Counted from the first letter of the stretch, positions 43,991-56,209 are shown. The stretch: 64,000 nucleotides of DNA from Rhizobium sp. N324 (GCF_001664485.1 NZ_CP013630.1:1863001-1927000); one strand, 5' to 3'. The notes: generated by a model not told the origin, from the letters alone. Program-made: numbers and translations.

Positions 43991-44248
43991 GGCCGGGGTT
44001 GGCCGCATCTGCATCGGATGCCGGATCACAATTATTCTTGTTTTTCAATCCTGTGACGCGACGCCGCCGCCGGTGATCGGGATCTCGCTCACGCAATCTT
44101 AAAGGATTGCAGTCAAAGCTATTGCCTGCAGCATGTGCAGGGCCGCCCTCGTGTTTGACTTTTTCGGACGATCGACCAAAGGATCCGCCGTCGCGGCCAT
44201 TGCGCCCGCGTTCGGTTCAGGGCACCGGCCTGAAGCCGGGGTGCTCTG

Positions 44249-45517
44249 ATGGAGACGCTCAACCTCGCGCTCTTTGCCGTCGAAGCCATCGCTTATTTCG
44301 CGCTGATGGTCACCCTTCTGCATTTCCGTCATCGGCTTGGTCTCGGGGTTTTCCTGACGGCGCTCGGCGTCATGCATTTCATGGAGACCTATCTGGCGGC
44401 GGTCTTCTATATCACGCTGCCGTTCGGCGATGTGTCGCCCGGCTCGTCGGTCTTCTTCTCCGGCAAGCTGATGATGATCCTGATGCTTTACCTGCAGGAG
44501 GATGCCGCGACGGTTCGCCAGCCGATTTACGGCCTGTTCCTCGGCAACCTGCTGACCGTCGGCATTGCCTGGGTGCTGCAACTGCACCTGCCGCTGCAGA
44601 TGTCGCCCAGCCGCACGCCGGATGTGGCTTTCCTCCAGGAAATGGGCTGGCTGATGGTCTGGGGCACGGCGCTGCTTTATGTCGATTCGCTCGGCATCAT
44701 TCTGCTTTACGAAAAACTGGGCGATTTCTTCCGCCGGCGTGTCGTCCTGCGCTTCCTGATTTCCGGCTTCGTGCTGCTGACCTTCGACCAGATCGGCTTC
44801 TTTGCGGCGCTGAATTATTTCCTGGATGTGCCGATCGCCGCATTCTGGGCAGGTTGGAAAGCGAAAATGCTTGCCGTCTGCCTCTATGCGGCAATGTTTG
44901 CGATCTACGAATATCGCATTCGCCGCGGCGGCGCGGCCATGTCGGCGCGCTCCATCAGCGACGTCTTCGGCGACCTGACCTTCCGCGAGCGCTACAACGA
45001 TCTGCTGGAGCGCACCGGCCGCGATATGCTCACCGGTGTCTACGATCGCACGCGCATGGAACTGGAAGCACCGCTGATGCTGAATGAGGCGCTGAGGCAG
45101 GGGGTGTTTGCCACCATCCTGATTATCGACGCCGATCACTTCAAGGATGTCAATGACGGCTACGGCCATCTCCAGGGCGATGAGGTGCTGAAGGCGATCG
45201 CCGCCCGGTTGGGCACGACTTTGCGTTCCAGCGACCGCATCTTCCGCTTTGGCGGCGAGGAATTCGTTGCCGTTTGTCCAGGCACCGCCCATGAGGAAGG
45301 TCTGCTGCTGGCAGAGCGCCTGCGCTGGACGATCGCCACCAGCGTCAAGACGCCGGACGACAGGCCGGTCACGGTCAGCATCGGTGTTGCCACCGCCGAC
45401 GAGGACGGCGCTGATTTCACTGCAGTGCTGACGGCCGCCGACGATAGGCTCTATGCGGCCAAGAAGAGCGGCCGCAACTGCGTCGTCGGCCGCTCCGGCG
45501 TGGTGAAACTCGGTTGA
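44249..45517 (+). CDS. Membrane-bound diguanylate cyclase
   Basis: 422 residues. The N-terminal half (about 5-225) has seven hydrophobic segments, an MHYT/7TM-like sensor without recognised ligand site. The GGDEF domain (about 255-415) has DMLTGVYDRTRME, the active site FRFGGEEFVAVCPG, and an upstream RSSD that is an RxxD inhibitory I-site at the right 5-residue distance. It should make cyclic di-GMP with product inhibition. There is no EAL domain. It is a separate unit downstream of the HlyU-like gene. Confidence 0.93.
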   Translation: METLNLALFAVEAIAYFALMVTLLHFRHRLGLGVFLTALGVMHFMETYLAAVFYITLPFGDVSPGSSVFFSGKLMMILMLYLQEDAATVRQPIYGLFLGNLLTVGIAWVLQLHLPLQMSPSRTPDVAFLQEMGWLMVWGTALLYVDSLGIILLYEKLGDFFRRRVVLRFLISGFVLLTFDQIGFFAALNYFLDVPIAAFWAGWKAKMLAVCLYAAMFAIYEYRIRRGGAAMSARSISDVFGDLTFRERYNDLLERTGRDMLTGVYDRTRMELEAPLMLNEALRQGVFATILIIDADHFKDVNDGYGHLQGDEVLKAIAARLGTTLRSSDRIFRFGGEEFVAVCPGTAHEEGLLLAERLRWTIATSVKTPDDRPVTVSIGVATADEDGADFTAVLTAADDRLYAAKKSGRNCVVGRSGVVKLG

Positions 45518-45697
45518 CCCGATCAACGCAATGCGTCGGTTGCCGGTGTTTGTGATGTTGCATAAACACAAACAGACATCACCAATAGCCAGCCTTTTCA
45601 ATAGGTTATAGTAGCAATAAAAACATCTTGTTAGCATAGCGCAAACGTGATCTCCATTGCCGCAACGGATCAGCTTTCCTGCGAGGGGCGTGGAGAC

Positions 45698-46888
45698 ATG
45701 GGTGATGCAGTTGCACGGACGAAGGTCGATGGCGGCGAGTTCGCCGTCTTGTGTATCGGGGGATTTCTTCTTTCGATCGCCTATGGCGTGACCTTTCTGA
45801 TCCCGGTGCTGGTCGGCCAGCGCGGCGGCAACGAGGCGCTCGCCGGCCTGATCATCTCGGCGGCAACCATCAGCACCGTTATTCTGGTCATCCTCTCCGG
45901 CCACATTGCCGATGCCATCGGCTCTGCGCGGGCAGTGGCGATTTCCGGCCTGTTTCTCGCGGCATCGGGGCTGGGCTTTGCCACGGTCCCGGCAGCCGGG
46001 CTCAGCCTGATGACCGTCGGTTTCGTCCTCGGCATCGGCTGGGGCACGTTCTACGCGCTCGGCCCCATCCTGATCGCAGCGATCACCGAGCCCGAGCACC
46101 GGATCAGGTTCTTTGCCCTGCTTTCGGGATCGATGATGTCGGGCATCGGCGCCGGACCGATCATCGGCCGCATTGTCACCGGCTGGTCCCTGCCGATCGA
46201 GACGGCCTTCGCCTTTGCTTTCCTGTCCAGTCTCGCCGGCGGCGCCCTTTATTTCCTGCTGCACGTCAGGCTAACCAATGCCGGCAAGATCCTGCCGCAT
46301 GTCAACAAGATCTCCTTTGCCGCAGCACGTCAGGTGATCGGGTCGCGGGCGATCTATTCCATCGCCATGGTCGGCATCGGCGGCGCGATTTTCGGCGGGC
46401 TTTCCAGCTTTCAGACCAGCTACGCCAAGGCGCATGGCTTCGATTATTCGCTGTTCTTCATCGGCTTCATGTCCGCTGCCATCCTGAGCCGGCTGTTCGT
46501 GGCGGCCTATGTGGTCAAGAAAGATCCGTTCTATTCGCTTCTGGTGCTGACCAGCCTGACGCTCGTTTCCATCCTGCTGTTCCTGGTGGTGACGTCAAAT
46601 CAGCTGGCCTATCTCGGCGCCGCGGCAATACTGGGGCTGGGCTATGGGCTGACCTATTCGGTCATCAACGGCCTTGCCGCAAATGAGGCGCCCACAGGCC
46701 TCATGCCGCAATCGCTTCTTTTGTTCTCGCTATCCTATTTCATCGGCGTCTTCGGCTTTCCACTGATCGCCGGCAACCTGATCGTTTCCTCCGGCATCCA
46801 GGCCATGCTGCATGTCTTGCTGCTGCTTGCCGTCGCCAATTTGGCGATCGTCCTGTTTCGTATTGTCCAGCGCGTCAGTAACCCCTGA
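45698..46888 (+). CDS. Major facilitator superfamily transporter
   Basis: 396 residues starting MGDAVARTKVDGGEFAVLCI, with GAGGGG about 9 bases upstream; a GTG at 45647 is an alternative start. Twelve membrane segments are visible in two halves. The loop after helix 2 has SGHIADAIGSARAVAISG, a variant of the MFS motif A. The central loop is short. The substrate is not predictable. A hairpin after the stop is shared with the convergent SDR gene. Confidence 0.88.
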   Translation: MGDAVARTKVDGGEFAVLCIGGFLLSIAYGVTFLIPVLVGQRGGNEALAGLIISAATISTVILVILSGHIADAIGSARAVAISGLFLAASGLGFATVPAAGLSLMTVGFVLGIGWGTFYALGPILIAAITEPEHRIRFFALLSGSMMSGIGAGPIIGRIVTGWSLPIETAFAFAFLSSLAGGALYFLLHVRLTNAGKILPHVNKISFAAARQVIGSRAIYSIAMVGIGGAIFGGLSSFQTSYAKAHGFDYSLFFIGFMSAAILSRLFVAAYVVKKDPFYSLLVLTSLTLVSILLFLVVTSNQLAYLGAAAILGLGYGLTYSVINGLAANEAPTGLMPQSLLLFSLSYFIGVFGFPLIAGNLIVSSGIQAMLHVLLLLAVANLAIVLFRIVQRVSNP

Positions 46889-46890
46889 CC

Positions 46891-46922
46891 GAGGCCGGGC
46901 AAGATGACTTTGCCCGGCCCTC
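46891..46922. terminator. Bidirectional hairpin between the MFS and SDR genes
   Basis: GAGGCCGGGCAA pairs with TTGCCCGGCC-c-TC around GATGACT. It lies between the converging stop codons at 46888 and 46927, with short A/T tracts in the loop region rather than a T tail. Confidence 0.65.
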
Positions 46923-46926
46923 GCTG

Positions 46927-47703
46927 TTACGCGGCCCGGAAGATCTTGGCGCCGGACGGGGCGCTCGTCATGCCGCCGTCAACGGTCATTTCGATGCCGG
47001 TGACATTGGAGGAGTCATCCGAGGCCAGATAGAGCGCGGCCTTGGCAATTTCCTCGGCTTCGCTCATGCGGCCGAGCGGGCTCATGCCGCCGATGCGGGC
47101 TTCGAGTGCCGACATCGCATCTTCCGTCTGAGCCATCGGTGACCAGATCGGCGTCTTCGTGCCGCCGGGGGTCACCTGATTGACGCGAATGCCGCGCGGC
47201 GCAAGCTCCGAGGCCATATTGCGCGTCATCGCCCGGACCGCGGCCTTGGTCGCCGCATAAGCCGACCAGCCGGGAGCGCCGAGCACGGCATGCACCGAAC
47301 CGTTGAGGATGACCGAAGCGCCGTCGCTCAGATGCGGCAGGGCAGCCTGCACTGTGAAGAAGACGGCGGTGAGATTGGTGCTGATGATCTGATTGAACTG
47401 TTCCGGCGACGTGTCACCGAGCGGTGTGGCACCGCCGATGCCGGCATTGGCAAAGACGATGTCGAACTTGCCGACCCCTGCTGCGGCTTCCGCAAAGGCC
47501 TTCTCGGTGGCGGCGGCATCGGTGACATCGACCTTCAGCGCAACGACACCGGCCCCAAGCGCCTTTTCGGCGGCCGCCAGCGTTTCCGGATTGCGGCCGG
47601 TGATCACCACCTTCGCACCTTCGTCGATAAAGACTTTGGCGGTCGCAAGACCGATGCCGCTGTTGCCGCCGGTGATCAGCGCGACCTTGTTTTGTAGACG
47701 CAT
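46927..47703 (-). CDS. Short-chain dehydrogenase/reductase
   Basis: 258 residues of the classical SDR type. The cofactor motif is ALITGGNSGIGLATAKVF, the structural motif is VFANAGIG, and the catalytic Tyr-x3-Lys is WSAYAATKAAVRAM with the Ser in SVILNGSVHAV. PGGTKTPIW and EMTVDGGMTSAP follow as usual. The substrate is unknown. It is divergent from a TetR gene, with two operator-like repeats between them, so it is probably repressed by that regulator. Confidence 0.92.
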   Translation of the reverse strand: MRLQNKVALITGGNSGIGLATAKVFIDEGAKVVITGRNPETLAAAEKALGAGVVALKVDVTDAAATEKAFAEAAAGVGKFDIVFANAGIGGATPLGDTSPEQFNQIISTNLTAVFFTVQAALPHLSDGASVILNGSVHAVLGAPGWSAYAATKAAVRAMTRNMASELAPRGIRVNQVTPGGTKTPIWSPMAQTEDAMSALEARIGGMSPLGRMSEAEEIAKAALYLASDDSSNVTGIEMTVDGGMTSAPSGAKIFRAA

Positions 47704-47736
47704 GATTCATGCTCCTCTTGGAATTGGCAACGATCT

Positions 47737-47776
47737 GGATTATGATCGTTATCTCTAAGGATTATGATTGTAATCC
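47737..47776. promoter_or_regulatory. Paired 18-bp operator-like sites between SDR and tetR genes
   Basis: GGATTATGATTGTAATCC (47759-47776) is a palindrome with GGATTA / TAATCC arms. A second, imperfect copy GGATTATGATCGTTATCT lies at 47737-47754, 22 bases away start to start. The pair sits 34-73 bases before the SDR start. This is the expected location of TetR operators. Confidence 0.65.
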
Positions 47777-47788
47777 ACGTGAGTCAAG

Positions 47789-47836
47789 GAGCATGATGCC
47801 GAAAAGTGTAAGCGGTTTTCGGCCGACATCATGCTC
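47789..47836. repeat. Rhizobial intergenic palindrome
   Basis: GAGCATGATG at 47789 and CATCATGCTC at 47827-47836 are exact inverted copies, with inner arms CCGAAAA / TTTTCGG around GTGTAAGCGG. I recognise this type of palindrome as a frequent dispersed element between rhizobial genes. It lies in the leader of the tetR gene, 28 bases before its start. Confidence 0.7.
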
Positions 47837-47863
47837 ATTCGAATTTATTACGGGGAGATTCGG

Positions 47864-48439
47864 ATGGGTCGTTCGCAGCTGGAAAAACAAAAGACGCACG
47901 AAAAGATCGTCGAGACTGCCTCGAGGCGGCTGCGCGAGGAGGGGCTGGAAGGTGTCGGCGTCGCCGATCTGATGAAGGAGGCCGGACTGACCGTCGGTGG
48001 CTTCTATAAGCACTTCGCCTCCCGCGACGATCTGGTCGCCGAGGCGATCCAGTCCGCCTTCGATTCATGGGGACGCAAGCTGCAGGCCGAGGGCGTGGAC
48101 CCGGCAAGGATGACGGCTGCCGATATCGCCGATCGTTATGTCAGCACCTATCACCGCGACAACCCCGGCGAAGGCTGCCCCTTTGCGGCGCTGACCTCCG
48201 ATATCTCCCGCAGCGGCGCGAAGGCGCGGGCGATCGCGACAGACGGGCTCAGGCGTAATTTCGAGGGCTTGGCGAGTAAGGCCGCGGGAGCGGACGAAGC
48301 GGAGAGACGGCGTAAGGCGATCACGGCCTTCGCGATGATGGCCGGCGGCGTCGGCCTTGCCAGACTATCCTCCGACGAGGCTCTGTCTGCCGAAATCCTG
48401 GAGACGGTCCGGGATTTCGTTTCCGGTATCGACAAATGA
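47864..48439 (+). CDS. TetR-family transcriptional repressor
   Basis: 191 residues starting MGRSQLEKQKTHEKIVETAS, with GGGGAGATTCGG before the ATG. The helix-turn-helix is VGVADLMKEAGLTVGGFYKHFASRD (split: GVADLMKEAGLTVGGFYKHF), the classic TetR Gly-x-Phe-Tyr-x-His-Phe. The C-terminal ligand domain contains GCPFAALTSDISRSG, common in TetR proteins that respond to reactive or aromatic compounds. It is divergent from the SDR gene, and operator-like repeats lie between. Confidence 0.92.
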   Translation: MGRSQLEKQKTHEKIVETASRRLREEGLEGVGVADLMKEAGLTVGGFYKHFASRDDLVAEAIQSAFDSWGRKLQAEGVDPARMTAADIADRYVSTYHRDNPGEGCPFAALTSDISRSGAKARAIATDGLRRNFEGLASKAAGADEAERRRKAITAFAMMAGGVGLARLSSDEALSAEILETVRDFVSGIDK

Positions 48440-48467
48440 GAAACGGCCGGCGAAGGCCGGCCGTTTC
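48440..48467. terminator. Bidirectional terminator hairpin between tetR and azoR
   Basis: GAAACGGCCGGC and GCCGGCCGTTTC form a stem of 12 bp with a GAAG loop, immediately after the tetR stop and 21 bases after the convergent azoR stop. The terminal AAA/TTT pairs give a short U tract on both strands. Confidence 0.75.
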
Positions 48468-48487
48468 GTGAAATATCCGCGAGCCGA

Positions 48488-49102
48488 TCAGGCGGCCAGC
48501 GCGATTTCCTGGACGCGCGACTTGGCGGCGTCGATGGCCTTTTCGGCAGCTTCCGGACCGAAAGCCAGACCTTCGACATAGATGGTCTCGACATCGCTGA
48601 TGCCGAGGAAGCCGAGAACCGACTTCAGATACGGCACGGCATGGTTCAAGGGGGCAGCCGGTCCCTGCGAGTAGACGCCGCCCGAGGTGAGCACCACGTA
48701 AACCTTCTTACCGGTGAGCAGGCCGACCGGGCCGCTTTCGGTGTACTTGAACGTCACGCCGGCGCGGGCGATGTTGTCGATCCAGGTCTTCAGCGACGAA
48801 TAGATATTGAAATTGATGAGGCCGGTGCTGATGACGATCGTATCGGCGGCAAAGAGTTCGTTGACCAGTTCGTCGGAGGTCTTGACGGCGGCGACTTCCT
48901 CGGCGGTGCGGGCCTCGGCCGGCTTGCGGATGGCGCCGGTGAAGAGGTCGTCGATATGCGGCAGCGGGCTGGCGGCGAGGTCGCGGCGAACGAGGACGCT
49001 GCCCGGATTCTGGTTCTGCAGCTTTTCGGCAAGTTCGACGGCGATCGGCGTCGAGAGCGATTCGGCGCGCGGGCTGGACGTCAGAAGAAGGATGGACGAC
49101 AT
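48488..49102 (-). CDS. azoR: FMN-dependent NADH-azoreductase
   Basis: 204 residues, flavodoxin-like fold. The FMN phosphate loop region is SILLLTSSPRAESLSTPIAV, followed by FAADTIVISTGLINFNIYSS and KVYVVLTSGGVYSQGPAAPL, all standard for AzoR. It reduces azo and quinone compounds with NADH. It is divergent from a LysR regulator, which may control it in response to quinones or diamide-like stress (inference). Confidence 0.92.
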   Translation of the reverse strand: MSSILLLTSSPRAESLSTPIAVELAEKLQNQNPGSVLVRRDLAASPLPHIDDLFTGAIRKPAEARTAEEVAAVKTSDELVNELFAADTIVISTGLINFNIYSSLKTWIDNIARAGVTFKYTESGPVGLLTGKKVYVVLTSGGVYSQGPAAPLNHAVPYLKSVLGFLGISDVETIYVEGLAFGPEAAEKAIDAAKSRVQEIALAA

Positions 49103-49206
49103 GGTGCATTTCCTTTCGAATTGGATTTGACGGCCCGTTGCTGGGAGGTGAGCCGCAGTCTCGAAGCGGAAAATAGGTCTGGCCCGCTATCGAAAAAACG
49201 GTGATA

Positions 49207-50208
49207 ATGTCGATCGAAATTATCGATGGAATGGATGGTATGCTTCCGAACCCGACTTTGGACCAATTGCAGGTATTTTTGACCGTCGCCGAGACCGGCA
49301 GCTTTTCGGCCGCGTCGCGGGCGTTGAACCGGGCGCAGTCGGTCGTCAGCTATACGATCGCCAATCTGGAGGCCCAGCTTGAAATGCCGCTTTTCGAGCG
49401 CTCCGGCGCCCGACAGCCGAAGCTGACGGCGGCGGGCAAGGCGATGCTGGAGGATGCGCGCCGTATCCTCGGCGACCTGCAGGTCATGCGGGCACGCGTC
49501 AAGAGCCTGAAGGAAGGGCTCGAAGCGGAGGTCTCCGTCGCCATCAGCGTCATGGTGCCGTCAAAGGCGGTGGTCGATGTCCTTCACGAATTCCGCGAGA
49601 TGTTCCCGTCCGTTTCGCTGAACCTCAACGTCGGCGAGCTTGGAATGGTCATGGATCTGGTCATGAGCGGCAAGGCGACGATCGGCATCGGTGGCGCGGT
49701 GCTGAAGCAGGCCGATTCCGTCGTCACCGAGCGGATCGGCCATTCCTTCATGATGCCGGTCGCCGCGCGCAATCATCCGCTTGGCGGGATCGATCGGCCG
49801 TTGACGCTCGGCGACGTGCGCGAGGAAGTGCAACTTGTCGTCACCGATGCATCCGGCCTGACGAAGGGGCGCGATTTCAACGTTCTGTCCTACAAAACCT
49901 GGCGTGTCAGCGATATCGCGACGAAGCATCAGCTGATCAAGGCAGGCCTCGGCTGGGGCGGCCTCCCGGCGTCCCTCATCCATGACGATCTCCTGAGCGG
50001 CGCGCTCGTCCATCTCGATCTGGATGCCTACGAACAGGGGGAGTATCCGATCTATTCGCTGCGCCGGCTCGCCAACCCGCCCGGACCTGCCGCCACCTGG
50101 ATGATCGACGCCTTCCGAACGAGGCTTACCCATTGCCCGAGCCAGGCGGATTTCCACGCTCAGATCGCTGAGCTGCGCGAACCCGTAATCCCGCTTGCGG
50201 CCGAATGA
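49207..50208 (+). CDS. LysR-family regulator, divergent from azoR
   Basis: About 333 residues from the ATG at 49207; starts at 49231 or 49240 (MLPNPTLDQLQVFLTVAETG) are equally possible. The winged helix is SFSAASRALNRAQSVVSYTI, and the effector domain follows from EVSVAISVMVPSKAVVDVLH. The 104-base space to azoR is a shared promoter. Control of azoR is inferred from the divergent layout. Confidence 0.9.
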   Translation: MSIEIIDGMDGMLPNPTLDQLQVFLTVAETGSFSAASRALNRAQSVVSYTIANLEAQLEMPLFERSGARQPKLTAAGKAMLEDARRILGDLQVMRARVKSLKEGLEAEVSVAISVMVPSKAVVDVLHEFREMFPSVSLNLNVGELGMVMDLVMSGKATIGIGGAVLKQADSVVTERIGHSFMMPVAARNHPLGGIDRPLTLGDVREEVQLVVTDASGLTKGRDFNVLSYKTWRVSDIATKHQLIKAGLGWGGLPASLIHDDLLSGALVHLDLDAYEQGEYPIYSLRRLANPPGPAATWMIDAFRTRLTHCPSQADFHAQIAELREPVIPLAAE

Positions 50209-50232
50209 GGAAGGCGCGGGTGCGCCTTCCTC
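50207..50232. terminator. Bidirectional terminator between lysR and cpdB-like genes
   Basis: GAGGAAGGCGC (50207-50217) pairs perfectly with GCGCCTTCCTC (50222-50232) around a GGGT loop. It begins inside the lysR stop codon and ends 15 bases before the convergent stop at 50248. Confidence 0.8.
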
Positions 50233-50247
50233 GAAATTTCCTTGCCC

Positions 50248-52236
<1,989 letters not shown>

Positions 52237-52510
52237 CGAAACTCTCCTATAGGGATCATGCATCGTCCGGCCCGTCAGAATTAGGACGATTTGGCGAGGA
52301 GTACACATCAAAAGTGACAGGACGGCAAAACAATCCGTCGTGGACGCGGCATGGCTGCGAAATGCAATTCATGCTGCAGTCGGGCTGCCGGGGACAGGAT
52401 CAATTATAGGCTCAGTGCCAGACTGCCCCAGCCGGGGGCGGTCGATCTGGACGTCGACGTCGGCCGCTGCGGCTGGAACGATCTCAACCGCATCTTCGGC
52501 GCGAAGGCGG

Positions 52511-52918
52511 TCAGCGTGACGGTTTCGGCGTCGACGTTGCCAAATGAGGTGGGCGGTCGCCGCTGGTCGCGGCCCTAAGCTGACGCACCGCCAGCACCGG
52601 TCGTATCTCTTTATGAAAAAAGCGAAAATAGGAGGAGACCTGTGCCCGCGCATTCGAATTCACATCGAACTGGATGCCGATGCGGCCGTTGTGCTTCCAG
52701 CGGATGATGCCTTCCAGCAGCCCGATATTTTCAGCCTCGATGCGCACTTTGCTGCCGGAAGCGGCATGGAGCGGCGTCTTCGTCTCCAGCGCGGCGCCGG
52801 TTGCCGACAGGTTAAGGATGCGGACATCCACCTCGCTATTCAAATATTTGACGCTGCCGAAGACGCGACAGTTTTTGCGGTCGGCCTTGCGGGCTGTAAT
52901 TTTCAAATTGTGGCTCAT
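52511..52918 (-). CDS. PilZ-domain protein
   Basis: 135 residues, from the ATG preceded by GAGGGAGAACAT. A single PilZ-like domain is visible: RKNCRVFGSVKYL, VDVRILNLSATGAALET (with Asn-x-Ser-x-x-Gly) and GLLEGIIRWKHNGRIGIQFD. The usual Arg-x3-Arg motif for c-di-GMP is present only loosely (RKADRKNCR), so ligand binding is uncertain. A basic Ala/Arg/Pro tail follows (about 110-135). Three c-di-GMP-related genes occur in this window, but none is adjacent. Confidence 0.8.
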   Translation of the reverse strand: MSHNLKITARKADRKNCRVFGSVKYLNSEVDVRILNLSATGAALETKTPLHAASGSKVRIEAENIGLLEGIIRWKHNGRIGIQFDVNSNARAQVSSYFRFFHKEIRPVLAVRQLRAATSGDRPPHLATSTPKPSR

Positions 52919-53003
52919 ATGTTCTCCCTCGAATATAATGGGGAGCATAGCGCACGAAAATTGAAATGGTTTTAGGGGCTTGGCTAAAATTGCAGTGAAA
53001 TCA

Positions 53004-53885
53004 TCACCTACCCGCGGCCGTCTTGCGGCCCACCACATGTTCGCGCCAAATGGTGAAGATGCCGGCGCAAACGACGATCACCGAGCCGATGATCGTGTTG
53101 ATACTGAGCGTTTCGTCATAGATCGTCACACCGATGATCGAGGCGTAGACCAGTGACAGATAGGTGAGCGGCTGAACCGCGGCGGCATCGAGAAGATCGT
53201 AGGCGCGGATCAGGAAATAATGGCTGGAAATGCTGGTCATGCAGACGAGCGCCATCCAGCCCCAGTCTCCCGCAGACATAGAGCTCCAGTAGAACGGGCC
53301 GATGAGGGTCATCGTGATGCCGCCGATGACGCCGGTATAGAAGAAGCTGGTCATCGATGAATCATCGCGGCTGACGAGGCGGGTGGCGATGACATAGAAG
53401 GCGAAGTTGAAACAGGAAATAATGGCCAGAAGCAGTTTCACATCGAAAAACTCGCCTTCCGGCTTCAGGATCAGCAGCACCCCGAATAGTCCGGTGCCGA
53501 TCGCTGCCCACCGCCGCCACCCGACCCGCTCGCCGAGAATCGGCATCGCCAGCAGCGCGATCAGGATCGGCGTCGCGGAAAAGATCGCCTGTGAACGGGC
53601 AAGGCCGATCACGGCAAAACAGGTGATGGCCAGAACCACCTGAACCGCAAGCAGAATGCCGCGTATCACCTGCAGGTAGGGGCGCTTGGTGCGGGCGGTC
53701 GCCTTGATACCGCCGCGCATCTTCGAGGCGAGGATGATGGTGAACAGCGCGAAGGCCCAGTAGCGAATCATCGTCACGAAGATCGGCGGGTAGGTCGACG
53801 CCAGATGTTTCGAGATGGCGTCCTGCAGAGAGAAGATGGTGATCGCCAGCAGAGCGAAAATATAACCGTGGGTCTTCGATGTCAT
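53004..53885 (-). CDS. EamA/DMT-family transporter
   Basis: 293 residues with ten hydrophobic segments in two EamA halves: GYIFALLAITIFSLQDAISK opens helix 1, and SLVYASIIGVTIYDETLSIN starts the last helices. The MTSKTHGYIF start is preferred although no good ribosome-binding site precedes it; an in-frame start at 53951 would touch the Lrp gene stop at 53948. It exports small metabolites by family, and an amino acid such as alanine is a guess from the Lrp neighbour. Confidence 0.88.
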   Translation of the reverse strand: MTSKTHGYIFALLAITIFSLQDAISKHLASTYPPIFVTMIRYWAFALFTIILASKMRGGIKATARTKRPYLQVIRGILLAVQVVLAITCFAVIGLARSQAIFSATPILIALLAMPILGERVGWRRWAAIGTGLFGVLLILKPEGEFFDVKLLLAIISCFNFAFYVIATRLVSRDDSSMTSFFYTGVIGGITMTLIGPFYWSSMSAGDWGWMALVCMTSISSHYFLIRAYDLLDAAAVQPLTYLSLVYASIIGVTIYDETLSINTIIGSVIVVCAGIFTIWREHVVGRKTAAGR

Positions 53886-53947
53886 GATATGCCGTTGAGC
53901 GGGAAACACCGAAAGTCTGGGCAGGCTTTCCGCCAATATGCAAGGCC

Positions 53948-54409
53948 TCAAAGCCCGACATTCGGCTTGTCGATGATTTCTCTGAGCGCGAAACTGGAAT
54001 TGATCTTGACGACGTGGGGCAGGGCCGAGAGCCAGTCACGATGGATGCGCTCGTAATCCTCAAGGTCGCGGGCAGCGACCCTGAGAATATAGTCGTATTC
54101 GCCCGACATCAGGTAACAGACGAGCACGTTCGGGCAGAGCTTCACCGCCGCCTCGAATTCCGCCAGCGTCTTGGCGAACTGGCCGGAGAGCGAGATATGC
54201 ACGATGGCGATCATCTTGTAGTCGAGCGCCTTGTGCGAAAGCCGCGCGTGATAGCCGCCGATGACGCCGCTTCTCTCCAGAATGTCGAGCCGGCGCGAAC
54301 AGGCCGAAGGCGACAGGCCGATCCGTTCGGCAAGCTCGGCATTGGTGATGCGGGCATTGGCCTGCAAAGTCCGGAGAATCGCAAGATCGATGGTATCGAG
54401 ATCGGCCAT
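53948..54409 (-). CDS. Lrp/AsnC-family regulator, divergent from ald
   Basis: 153 residues starting MADLDTIDLAILRTLQANAR. The helix-turn-helix is NAELAERIGLSPSACSRRLD, and the RAM domain has VCYLMSGEYDYILRVAARD. It is divergent from alanine dehydrogenase across about 155 bases and upstream of the EamA gene on the same strand. Lrp-type control of ald by alanine is known in several bacteria, so this is the probable activator or repressor here. Confidence 0.92.
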   Translation of the reverse strand: MADLDTIDLAILRTLQANARITNAELAERIGLSPSACSRRLDILERSGVIGGYHARLSHKALDYKMIAIVHISLSGQFAKTLAEFEAAVKLCPNVLVCYLMSGEYDYILRVAARDLEDYERIHRDWLSALPHVVKINSSFALREIIDKPNVGL

Positions 54410-54564
54410 TCGAATAACCTTCGAATTAAGAGGCATTGAGCGCAATAATCACCGAAAAATCACCTATTGGCAAATCGTCTTTGCAAGGACATTTCGCTGT
54501 CTTGATGGTTGGATTCCTCATCCGAAAAATCCGCGGCCGCGGAGATAAAATGAGAGGAACGCCA

Positions 54565-55683
<1,119 letters not shown>

Positions 55684-55699
55684 GCTGCTTGACTCAAGG

Positions 55700-56209
55700 T
55701 CAGGTTAAGGCGCCGGTCTCCGCAAAGGCCGGCGTCTTTACCTTGTCGATCCGGCACTGGAAGCAGTTGTTGCGCGCCGAGCGCACATGCACGTAAGCGA
55801 TACCAGGCCGCGCCAGCAATGTCTCGGCATAGGCCGGAATATCGGCAATCTCGGTCACCGCCCCGGTGCCGTAGACGATACGGTCGTTCTCGCCATAGCC
55901 ACGGACGATGAAGTCGGGACTGGTCGTCAGCACCGGCGGCAGTATCTCTTCGGCGGCGTAGCGCTTGCAAGGTTGCTTGTGCAGGAAAATCGGCCCGGTC
56001 TCGGCATAGGGCTGCAGCTCCGGGAAGGGCCGGTAGGCGAAAACCAGAAACTCGTCGCCCTCTTCGATATCCTGCAGGCAATGGCGGCACGGGTTGCCGT
56101 CACCGTCCGATATCATCGTCTCGGGAAGGTTGTCATAGGCGTCGCGGCCGCCGTTCCAGAGGGCCTCGGCATCGGCAGTCGGCATGGCGGAAAAACGAAT
56201 GGCGGTCAT
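55700..56209 (-). CDS. DUF1203-family protein
   Basis: 169 residues from the ATG preceded by AAGGAG. The DUF1203 pattern is visible: ISDGDGNPCRHCLQDIEEGD, FLVFAYRPFPELQPYAETGP, IFLHKQPCKRY and YVHVRSARNNCFQCRID. Paired Cys (CRHC, CFQC) could bind a metal. The function of the family is not known. It converges on ald. Confidence 0.85.
   Translation of the reverse strand: MTAIRFSAMPTADAEALWNGGRDAYDNLPETMISDGDGNPCRHCLQDIEEGDEFLVFAYRPFPELQPYAETGPIFLHKQPCKRYAAEEILPPVLTTSPDFIVRGYGENDRIVYGTGAVTEIADIPAYAETLLARPGIAYVHVRSARNNCFQCRIDKVKTPAFAETGALT

Noticed and set aside
44099..46264. 721-residue open frame on the minus strand
   Set aside because: It is antisense to the diguanylate cyclase and MFS genes, which have clear domains. 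The reading is His/Arg/Gln-rich without motifs, typical of a shadow frame in high-GC DNA.
46927..47703. Phage or transposon boundary near the SDR-tetR pair because of dense palindromes
   Set aside because: The palindromes are explained as operators and a common rhizobial repeat. There is no integrase, target-site duplication or change in gene character.
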